A stretch of 64,000 nucleotides of DNA from Craterostigma plantagineum (taxonomy: Eukaryota; Streptophyta; Magnoliopsida; Lamiales; Linderniaceae), in contig JAPQWV010001384.1 in assembly GCA_027422505.1 (NCBI GenBank), positions 27,987 to 91,986 on the forward strand, written 5' to 3'. The notes under the pieces were generated by a model. That model worked only from the letters and a program-made list of their open reading frames with translations. It searched no databases and was not told the origin of the DNA. Both the position numbers and the translations under genes were made by a program. Below, in pieces: positions 52,060 to 61,537 of the stretch. Position 1 is the first letter of the stretch. The number at the start of each line of letters is the position of its first letter.

Positions 52060-52573
52060 TGTTGTTTATTTTGTGTATTTGAGGAGAAACGAATTTATCT
52101 TACGAAGGAACAAAGCATTTTTCAGCTTTTCTATTTCTGATACAAGTACAACTGAGCAATAGACAAACGATACCTTTTTTTCTCACTTCCTCTCTATCTC
52201 TTTCTAATAGACCATTATATACTACATACTACTAAGATAAAGACAAACGTGCATGTTGAAAACAAACCCATGTGGCATGCCTTTTTTCTTCTTTGAATAC
52301 TGCGCCAATCACGTTGTCCCTCATAATTTATTTATGTTATTTCCTTGTAGAATGAGAGGGCTGCGCAGTTTGAAACTGCGTTGGCGTATCTTAATGATAA
52401 ATTTATCTGACTTTCCTCCCAAAGCTTGGTCTTATTTAGCTGCCGCCTCATACGGGTCTTCTTTCCTAATGCTATTTCTTTAACTTCTTTTTCACATGCA
52501 TCACGTTGGATGCATGATTTTTTATATATTATTATTATTATTATTATCATCATGCTTGAGATTATATCCAACA
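52060..52573 (-). repeat. Proximal (5') LTR of the retrotransposon
   Basis: Partner of 49440-49964. It lies directly upstream of the primer-binding site on the minus strand and is followed on the plus strand by the target duplicate GGATC. Confidence 0.95.
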
Positions 52574-52680
52574 GGATCGATGGGCCGAGGAAGAAGGGAT
52601 AGCTAAATAGTGCCATTTTACTTTTTCTTTTTCTTTCTTCTTGGTTTTGGGTGAGAGAATTTGCTGAGTGTATATGTAAG

Positions 52681-52683
<3 letters not shown>

Positions 52684-52722
<39 letters not shown>
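52684..52722. repeat. (GA)n microsatellite in the heat-shock gene leader
   Basis: About 19 GA units (CT on the coding strand), 70-110 bases upstream of the small heat-shock start codon. CT-rich runs are common in plant 5' leaders. Confidence 0.9.
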
Positions 52723-52725
<3 letters not shown>

Positions 52726-52727
52726 TG

Positions 52728-52735
52728 GAAGTTTC
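52728..52735 (-). promoter_or_regulatory. Possible heat-shock element half-site pair
   Basis: GAAGTTTC matches the GAAnnTTC core of a heat-shock element about 115 bases upstream of the heat-shock start codon. A third, contiguous unit is not clear, so this is weak. Confidence 0.25.
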
Positions 52736-52736
52736 G

Positions 52737-53653
52737 ATGAGTGGAGAAGATAATGTCTTGGAACACTCTCGACACGACAATCAAATTGGGCTTTTCTCTA
52801 AAACGGGCTGATAGGGCCTATTAAAATGGTTATTGGGCTGATTTATCTTAGGCCCATCATCTCGAAGTTTGTTTACAAGGAAAAAAAAAAAAGGAAAAGA
52901 TTACAATTAAGGAAAAGGGTGGAAAAAAGTGGGATCTTTTTTCAGAGATTAATTTATATTTTAGTCGAATAATTTTATGTGTTATGCTGGATATGAATCA
53001 TCAGCATTGCATATACCTTTGAAAAAGCGAGATTCGTCGACCTTTGATACACGTGGGAGAGTGTAATATTCATCATGCTTTATTACGCTTTATGTTTGAA
53101 ATGTCAAAGCTAACTTTTACTTAAAAACTTTGCTTTTATGTCATCTCATCTCATTGGATTTATAAGTTTGTGAAAGCTTGAAGATATTCTGATCATGGTA
53201 CGAATTAGGTTGCTCTAAATATTTTCATACACCTTGTCCTTTTTATTGTTCATTCTTGGTTTAGAAGGCAAAGTTCGCGGTTAATTAAATATTATTCGCC
53301 TTAAAATTCTGCAAATATTTTGATTTTATATATAATGCTGGTTATTTTTCTCATCCAATTATACATGGAGATTCTTTTAAAGATGGTCGTGATGATCTTT
53401 AGTCGTTATCTTTTGTGAGTTAACATATCAAATGAATCAATTCATGGAAAAGCATAAATTTTTAATTCTGATTAATTTCGAATTGAGAAAACTTTACAAT
53501 TAAAAGTGGAAATAATGAACCATTATATCGTCTTTACTCGCTCCACTTTACATAAAAGCTACATTTGATACAACAAGAAAAGGCATGCATGCATACTTCA
53601 GCGTCCATCATCACCACACTCCCCTTCAATTATTTCCCTGCAAAAGCATCAAA
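52737..53653. other. Intergenic DNA between the heat-shock and PDLP genes
   Basis: AT-rich DNA holding the heat-shock promoter and the PDLP 3' end. No gene or element is recognised. Confidence 0.5.
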
Positions 53654-54772
53654 CTAAAATAAATGAAAAACTATCGCAATTCGATAGGTAGATAATGATG
53701 TATATTTTTCTTTATTAAAATTTTCACCGTTTCTTCCAAACATTCTACTCACAATGTGAGAGAAATATAACACCAAAGCCACCCCAGCAAGCAATCCAAT
53801 TATTATCGCAAACGTCTTCTCCGACTCACTGTGCAATGAACCTCCTTCATTTTCAACATAATATATCTATTATCATTAAACCTAATAAATCAATTTCAAA
53901 ATAAAATAGAAGAGAATTCTTTTACCATGATTTGGACCTTAAAGCGTAACCGTCGCCGCCATTAGTTGTATACCTTGCATAGCACTTTCCAAGAACATAT
54001 CTCCGAACACTCCGCCGCCGCACTCCGCCGTAAGCTTCCTTACAGCCTCGGCCAAGCAATCCTGGCACTGGCCGGAGCTCAAATCTCCGACGCACTGTGC
54101 AATACCCCTCACACCCTCCGACCCGCCACCCGGTACGGCCCGCCGCCCGACCCGATTCTGCCCAGCACGGCGTCTCTCCTCTCCATCAACCCATTGTCAA
54201 CCCTACGTCATAATAATTTACGTCATTTTTCCGACCGATAAATTGAACGCACAAACGAACACCGTTCGAAGAATTGGAATGAAATTGGGTTTACCCATTA
54301 TCAGATGGGCCGCACTTCTTCATGACGACGGTCTTATCCTCGACGCCCAAGAAGGAGGCGTTGTCGTACTTCACGAAGCAGCCGTCGAGCTGTACGGCGC
54401 CGCCGCACGCGCCGGGGCAGAGCTCCACCACGCGCGTGGCGGCTCTGGCGACGCAGGTGGCGCAGTCGGGCATGGACAGGTCGCCCCTGCACTGGTACAC
54501 GCCGTAGATCGCCGACGCGCCGCCGTTGAAGACGCTGAACTTGTTGTAAGAAGAGTAGGTGGCTGAGTTGACCAGGGACGTTACGAGGGAGTTGAGGTTT
54601 GACTCGTACGGCGAGCCTTCGCCGGCGTCGTACTTGGGCTGGGAGCAGCCGACGTAGAGGAATGCGTCCGGCGAGGATGAGGCGACGGCGGCGGCGGAGA
54701 TGATCAGTGCGAAGGTGGTGTTGCGTGCTGCCAACGGTGAAACTAGGGTTTTGTTGTGTTGTTCTTCGCCAT
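53654..54772 (-). CDS. PDLP: Plasmodesmata-located protein (PDLP), two DUF26 domains and one membrane segment; apparent frameshifts
   Basis: Type I membrane protein of plasmodesmata that promotes callose and limits cell-to-cell movement (family knowledge). Exons: 54295-54772, 53926-54202, 53654-53828. A signal peptide (TTFALIISAAAVASSS) precedes the first DUF26 domain, with YQCRGDLSMPDCATCVARAA (C-x8-C-x2-C). The second domain has AQCVGDLSSGQCQDCLAEAV. The last exon gives the membrane segment FAIIIGLLAGVALVLYFSH and a short cytosolic tail. No kinase domain follows, which separates it from CRK receptors. Single-base losses are needed to read it: in an A-run at about 54749-54752 right after the start, near 54125, and near 53990 (FLGKCYARY). 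The number suggests consensus error, but decay is not excluded. The exact subgroup (PDLP6/7/8-like) is a guess. Confidence 0.8.
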
Positions 54773-56452
54773 TTTTGTTTTGCTAGATTCTATTACACGG
54801 TCGAAGGGGTTTCGGAGAGATTAATGTTGATGGGTAATAGTGAGGAATAATAATACTTCGATGCTTAGGGGAGGTACTGTGCGACTAAAGATGGATTTGA
54901 TATATGAATTACTTTATTATGAGACCTTATATTTATATTTCGCAAGGTTTCCTTTGTTCTTAAGTCTTGAAGCTCCGTTATATAAAGCTTGTTGTTATAT
55001 AGTAACAAATGAATTGCACCAACAATGCACAATAGAATTGATTATGTCTTGTCACGACGACAAGGATTATGGCATGGTAAAAAACAAAGAATGGAATAAA
55101 TATTTACTTATGACATAAGAAATGCAATTAATTTAATGAAGCTGATAATACCTATTAGTGATAATCAATGTTTTTCTTAATATATCAAATAAGATGATAG
55201 TCACGGCAAAATAAGAAAGCCCTATTACGCATTCATACTTTCTTATGAATTTTAATGGGAAAAAAACATGAGACAAAAAAAATAGAACCAAGTGACCCAA
55301 CTCTTTATATGGAGGCTGTTCACTAAAATTAACAATAGTTGTAAACTGTCTACATAAGAAAGGCAGAGGCAATATTCTACCACGCTATCTGATTAATAGG
55401 TTGTGTGCCAGAAGAATGCAAATTATTGCTTCGATGCTTTTCAATTATTATTCATACGTAACAATTTCCATATATACATAAAATATTTCCATATATGGGA
55501 CAAAATCAAACAACCTGTACCAATAGCACTTAGCCTCCCCACCAACACACTATACGTACTTTTTTATCATCTCGGATTCCATGCAAAAGCAATTCCCGCC
55601 CATCACAGCTATCTATTTAAAAAATACATTTATATACACACAAGTGTGTATGTATATTTATCATAATTGATACTTTCTCTATTAATCGTGAAAAATGATT
55701 TGTTAATTTTCGTTTCTTCATATCTTTCAGACGGTTTATGTTCACACATTTGTTATATGATCTTTATGCGATCCCGACGAGAATGAAATAGAGAAAGAAA
55801 TTAATGTAACACAAAATAAGGCGTCAATTTAAAGTAGGCCCAAACCCAATAAACCCCAAAGAAAATAATTAGTGTCATGAGGCACAATAGAATAGACTAC
55901 TGCCCATTCATTCAGGTCCATAATCATATAATATACAAAAATTTATCCATTCTAAAAATAAAAACTAGAAAACAAAAACACGCCCTAAACTAAATTAAAG
56001 GGAATCTTTATTTAGTTAGTCCCTCTCCAAGTTTAAACGTCCTATTTGGTTTGTTTATAACACAACGAAATGGATGGTATAATTTTTGCAATTACTCGTA
56101 TAATAGCAATAATCAATTGGTAAAATGTTCAACTTTGCTATATATAAAATTAATAACATTATTTACTGGTTAACATCGGAAACAGTTTGTATAATTTCTA
56201 CTAATTTCTGGTATAATTACAATTTCATTGGTATAATAACAAGTTTTGTTATTCATGTGAAATAATTTATTCAGCTTTTTTGATGTGTGAAAAAGGGATA
56301 TTTTCGTCTTTTTAATGCTGAAAAGACCATTTTAGCTTTTAGGTAATAAATAGGAAGAAAATTTTCACATAGGTACTAAAAAAAATAATTTCATGAGTAT
56401 TTAAGATAGATTTTAAACCTCAAATGGTATTGAGTAGGAATTGCACCCTAAA
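54773..56452. other. Intergenic DNA between PDLP and CAP-G
   Basis: AT-rich, 1.7 kb, holding the PDLP promoter on the left. No coding region or structured repeat is recognised. Confidence 0.5.
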
Positions 56453-59400
56453 TTAATCGTAGTCCTCTTCCGTGACATCTGAATCTACTTCACTGTCGTC
56501 CTCTTCTCGTCATCTTCGCCGCCGCCGCCTTCTTCCTCGATCGCAACCGCCGCCGCCCTATTCTTCGTCATCTTCATCATGGCAACCGTCTTGCTCGCCC
56601 TCTGCGACCGCGCATTGGAACTACTCGGAACCACCGACATCGGCGAACATTCCTCCTCCGACGAACTTTCATCATCCTCTTCAACCCTAGCTTTCCTCCT
56701 CCTCCTCCTCCTCCTAGTCGTCTCCGGCGCCGGCGTCGGCGGAATCTCAACGTTCCCATCGTTTTCCGTATCAATCTCAAGCTCCAATCTCCCTGTCCGG
56801 CCGGTGAATCATATGATATTATCACCGTAAGAACTCAGCGCCCTTCGAAAAGATAATCGAAATCGTTACCTAAAAGAAGATCGATCTCCTCGGGCGGGAA
56901 AGCTTCCTCAGGTTCCGTAACGATCGCCTGTAAGCGATTCGCCGTCTGTATCAAGTCCTTTAAGACGTCTTTTTCCGACGATGCCACTGATGCTAAGGCG
57001 CGCTTTAAGATGATTTGCATGAGCTTTAAAGGTGCTTGTTCTGATACCCTGAACTGTAGCTCAACGAGTATTTTGCAGAGTGCAGCCACGTAAGATTTTT
57101 CTGCTGCCGTCTTCTTGACGTTGAAGCTCGCCACCTAAAGATGATCTCTGAATGCTTAGAAGAAACTGATCTGACCCACTTGAATTCGTATGCAGGGCAA
57201 AAAGAAAAAAAAAGGGTACCTCCGCGGCGATACGAATTGCTAGTCCTTCTTCGCCGCTCTCGAAATCAGATGAATGGCTTGTCTCATCGTCGGAGTTCTT
57301 AGGTTCATTGTTGTCTGATTTTCTGAACAAGGGAACTTGCATCATCTGCAACATGAACTGTGATGCTTGCACGGCTCGCTTGCGCATGTTGGACACCATC
57401 TGATTAGATCCGGCGAAGTTTCCGCTTAAACCAGGCCACATGGAACGAAGAACGGGCAAGAAAGCTTTGGAAATGCATTTCTGCAATTAGGGATGACACT
57501 GTTTCAATATGATAGGCAAGTTGAGCGCAAAAGAAATGTTTTTCTTTTGTTTACCTTATGATGGCGGGAAAGGGCAGGGTAGTGCTCAAAAAATACCGAT
57601 AGACACTGTTTCAACCTGTGTAACTCATGGCTCTCATGGCTAAAGTAGAGGCTAATGAGCTTAGCTAATAGCAAATGGCTCATTGCAGCATGTGATCCCG
57701 AAAATCTGTTGCTCAGAAGAAGAATCTTGGCTAAACCCTCTCCTAGAATGGCTTGAATTGATTGGCTCTCTTCATCCGCCATGGAAGATCCCCACTCATG
57801 TCCCATTCCCGCATACAAAATGTTAAGAAGCCCAAAAGCCTCGTCATCGCTTCCATTAAAAATCTCGATTGGGTTTCTAGGCATTACGTTATCTTGCAGT
57901 TCTGAGGATAGGTTACAGTTCATTGCTCTGTCCACTTCATCGGGGCCATGCCATACTCCAAGATCAAGTAATGATTTTGAGGCCATTAAAGTAACGCTAC
58001 CCGGACCCTTGAAAAGAGTCTCGTAATTGCTTTACAAGATTCTCAGAAGGTTTCCTCTCTCGCAACCCAAAAAGCCCAAGGCAGCGGATAGAAGCTCTCT
58101 GCACATCCAAGTTTGCATGCTTTGCCTGAATCAGACCAAAAATTGGTTATGGAATCAATGGAATAAGTAATAAAAACGTCACGTAAACCAGCGGACAAGA
58201 TGACAAAGGAAATGACAGTCGATGTTCTGAATAACATACTCCAGGAAGCAGCAGGGAATTGAGAATTTCATTTGGTTCGATGGATCTCCCACGCATGTGA
58301 CGAAACGAACTTGTGTGCTCTAAAAGAAGGGCAGTCACAGCGATGCAGTGTAGCCATTGCACACAGTCAGCTGTTCTCTCTCTGCAAGGGTTTGCAAGCA
58401 CTTCTAAAACAGACAGAATAACCTCTTCGAACTCTCCTTTGGCTGCATGGACCTTCTTTGTCAGCTCCGCTACAGCAGTGGCCCAATCTCTTTCTCCACC
58501 CAAACTCAAGCCGTCCCCAATGAACATCTCATCACCATTGTCATCCAATTCATGATCGATGGGCATGTGCAGCAGCTGCTGGACAAAATCACCAGCCACT
58601 TTTCTGTTCGTCGAATCAGAAAAGTCAAGCATTGCTCCAAGCAGTAACAGTTGCCGAGAGCAGAATCTGTAACTTGACCTGAAGGATGAGAAAGTAGATG
58701 AATCAAATCAATGAATAAGCATGGTGCCTTCTAAGTTAAGCTATGCCCACCAGCGGCAATATGAGCCTTCACCAATTCAACATAATCCGAAACAGAAGCA
58801 GGAAGAACATGATCGAGCAGATCATTTTGTCTGAAGCTTCAGCAGCATATACTGTTGATTCTGCGCCTAATGTTGTGGCAGCTTCAGCTCCCTTTGTCTG
58901 ATTGTTTCAAAGTGAATAGCAGCATAGTAAGTTGTCAATAAATTTGTTTGGATAACAGACAAGTTATTTGGACGACGAGTATGCATGATACTTCAGATGA
59001 ACATCATAAATTGTAAGAAAGAACATTTGAAATTTATGGTAAGTTTTACGGCAACGAAAGCAAACAAAAATTTGAAATGTGCTGTTCAAATGGAAAAATG
59101 ATGAGATGTTCATAATTGTGGAGAGTACTAGTTATCTTTTGATGTATTGTGGAGGTAAAATAGAAAAAAGGAAATGCGAAGTTACTTATGAATTTATTAT
59201 AAATTAAGGATAGAAAAGATGGGTACTTAGTACTTACATGTGCTTCTTTCTGAAGATGCTTACAGACCATTCTCCAAAAGAGAGCGACTTCACCATCCAT
59301 TAGCTTATATTCGTTGCTATCACCTATTTTCAATATACGAAGCAATGCTACATTATAAAACTTCTCACTAGTCTCACACACTCTCTCGTATGCATGAGAC

Positions 59401-60917
59401 CAGTGTTTACTTAAACTGCAACGTCTATGTTGATTGATGCATTTGCTATAGCTTAAACAAGGTCACCGTTGGAAAAGTATTGACCACGTAAACCTTTAGT
59501 ATGTATTATAGAAATCTTAACAATGAGCCAGTTCTGAAGATATTCTCACTAACCTTCAGAAGAGCTGCCATTGCTACGATATATGTCCTAAGGCTTTGAC
59601 CCTGTTGCAGATTCACAAGCCCTTCTCTCAATAGTGTGGCCATTACAGACTCCCCAACGGATTCATAGGTTTCGACATCAAGAAATTTAAGAAGCTCTAT
59701 AGGGTCACTGCTGCAGCATTTTTCTAGCCACTCATCTTTCAGCAACTTCAGGCACTCCTTTGCAACAACTGCAGAACGATCAGTAAGCCCTCTCTGAAGG
59801 ATAGTAGTTCTGAGCTTGATGCTATATGCAAGACATATTGACAATCAGAGACACAGTAAAATTTATTGAAATGATGTCCCGCTTCTTCTTCTTAAGGAAA
59901 TTTTAAGCTTTAGTATAGTTCTAAAAGCCGCATAAAGTTACCTAAGGCTCTGCAGGGGGACTTTAGAGGCAAGAACACTGTACGCTGACTTCCTTACAGA
60001 GTCAGCCACGTCAAGAGTACAGTCAATTACAACCGATAATGTTTCAGTCGAAGGAGGCAAAGACAACAAAATTATCTTACGAACATCCTGCAAAAAGACA
60101 AGTTATGACCATGAGGAACCAAAAATACCAAAATGTCTTATGTCTTGGAGAAATAGAGTCTTCCATGAACAAAAGAGCACTCATCAAATTGTCAATACGA
60201 AGAAACATCTAGCTAACAAGGGGTGAACTTACCCCATTCTGTTCCGAGGACAGTTTCTCAACAAATAATTCAAGAATGTCTCTGTTCTCTGAATCATTCG
60301 CAAATCGGGAAAGAGCCTAACAGCAAATGTGCGAACAATGGCTACTTTATCACTCACACGAACTTTCATGATCTCAATCACGTCATCCCAAAGTTCGTCA
60401 CTAACTTCAGCATCATCTGGCAATCGCATTATGATCTAGACAAGAAATAAATTTCAATATCACTCACGTTGATGATGAAATTCATCCCCCGAGCACATTC
60501 AAATGCAATTTCTCCAACCATGAAGCAACAAAAAAAAAAGATTCAAAGTTACCTCAGAAGCGATCTGACAAGCCCTAAACCTCACAGTCTTATCTGCTGC
60601 CGAAGCAGCCATGATTAAAAACCTCATCAAACTCTCCAAAAATTCGTCTCTAGAATCACCTCTTCCGAAGCTCGAACACGCGAACACTGAAATAAAATTC
60701 ACAACTCTAACAGTCGAGGCCGTACGGCGCTGGAATTTGAAAATCGGTGCCAGTGCTTTGCAGAACGCGGCGGAAAATTCATCCGTAGGATGAGATGAAC
60801 GAAGAGCTGAGAGCTCCTTGAGCTTCGCAGGTGCGTGGCTTGCGATGTACGGACGTCATCTAAGATCCTGGCGATTTTCAGGGTTAGCTGATTCTCATTG
60901 GACTGTACGGTCGCCAT
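56453..60917 (-). CDS. CAPG: Condensin complex subunit 3 (CAP-G, HEAT-repeat), several apparent frameshifts
   Basis: HEAT-repeat subunit of condensin I, which compacts mitotic chromosomes with SMC2/SMC4. It starts MATVQSNENQLTLKIARILDD at 60917; first exons are 60553-60917, 60233-60435, 59942-60087, 59554-59821 and about 59238-59415, followed by further exons to a stop at 56453. Recognisable HEAT text includes RLPDDAEVSDELWDDVIEIM, LTDRSAVVAKECLKLLKDEW, LRTYIVAMAALLK, the Cnd3 core RERTADCVQWLHCIAVTALL, SIEPNEILNSLLLPG and LLDLGVWHGPDEVDRAM. The C-terminus is acidic and basic in turn, ending DSDVTEEDYD. Single-base losses are needed near 60824, 60318, 58830 and 56497, plus one near 56840, mostly in homopolymers. 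The exon set is otherwise complete, so a real gene with consensus errors is more likely than a pseudogene. Confidence 0.88.
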
Positions 60918-61537
60918 GTTCGATGTTAGAAGCTCCTTCAGATCTGCTTTTACCTGAAAATGGTGAACTTGAAATGAGATTTGAAGCGGAAAGTGAGGGC
61001 TTATTGGACAATATATTGGGCCAAATGATTAGCCGGCGCGTGTTGGACACGCCCATTCTGTGGAACAGCGTCGGCCCATGCCCAATCTATTGAGGGATAT
61101 TTATTGTATATTCAATATTATATGCTAAAATCAACTATAAATACGTAGAGATTATCACAGCTAACAAGAATCAATTGATAGTTTCAACCTTCATTGCTAT
61201 GATGAACAACAATAAATACGATGCTCATCATAGCAATTCACGACGATAAATATTAAATGGCTGATCATTATCCAATTCAAAAATCAAAGAAAAATCAGTA
61301 TTAAAAAGCTGAGTAGCTTTCTAATATCCGAAAGTGAAGGATCATAGACTTATTCACACTAGAAAAAACCCTATTCATAATGACCAAAAAGAGAAAATAT
61401 TAAATATACAACTCACAATCTCGTCACAGTTATATAAATTCATAAAACCCAACTCACGAGAATTCTTACTATAAAAAGAGTCCTACACTTAGCTCGAAAA
61501 AATCCCAAGATCAAATCAACAGAGAGTTTCTGCTACA
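60918..61537. promoter_or_regulatory. Divergent promoter between CAP-G and GS1
   Basis: The start codons of CAP-G (minus) and glutamine synthetase (plus) are 620 bases apart, so both promoters share this interval. The left part up to about 61095 reads open on the plus strand but does not resemble a protein. Confidence 0.55.
61470..61477 (+). promoter_or_regulatory. Probable TATA box of GS1
   Basis: TATAAAAA lies 60 bases upstream of the GS1 start codon, preceded by another TATATAAA at about 61430. The closer one suits a short leader. Confidence 0.5.

Larger units (their letters stand above)
49440..52573 (-). mobile_element. Non-autonomous Copia-like LTR retrotransposon
   Basis: Left LTR 49440-49964 (525 bp) and right LTR 52060-52573 (514 bp) are nearly identical, both beginning TGTTG and ending CAACA. 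GGATC flanks both sides (49435-49439 and 52574-52578), a perfect 5-bp target duplication. On the minus strand the primer-binding site TGGTATCAGAGC (52045-52056), complementary to the initiator tRNA-Met 3' end, directly follows the LTR, and a purine tract AAGGGGGAAATT lies before the distal LTR (about 49965-49978). This fixes the minus orientation. The 2.1-kb interior encodes a gag-like start and Lys/Glu-rich text, but no recognisable protease, integrase or reverse transcriptase, so it needs help from another element. Confidence 0.95.
48971..52616 (-). pseudogene. Peroxisomal small heat-shock protein (HSP20) gene split by an LTR retrotransposon
   Basis: Small heat-shock chaperone of about 140 residues if the insert is ignored. 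The start codon is at 52614-52616 (MALFSYPFF), exon 1 continues to 52574, is interrupted, then resumes at 49434-49351 (ALLDWVETPSSHIFKVNVPG). An intron with acceptor CCGCCGCAG at 49267 leads to exon 2, 48971-49266. The alpha-crystallin domain is clear (DVVWHVAERR, ELPENVKVDQI, GVLTVVVPK). The last three residues are SKL, a peroxisomal targeting signal type 1, matching Arabidopsis HSP15.7 by memory. The retrotransposon lies in coding sequence after 15 or so codons, so a normal protein cannot be made from this allele unless the insert were lost. The gene body has no other break. Confidence 0.92.

Noticed and set aside
54243..54566. Plus-strand Ala/Val-rich open frame
   Set aside because: Antisense of the DUF26 domain of the PDLP gene.
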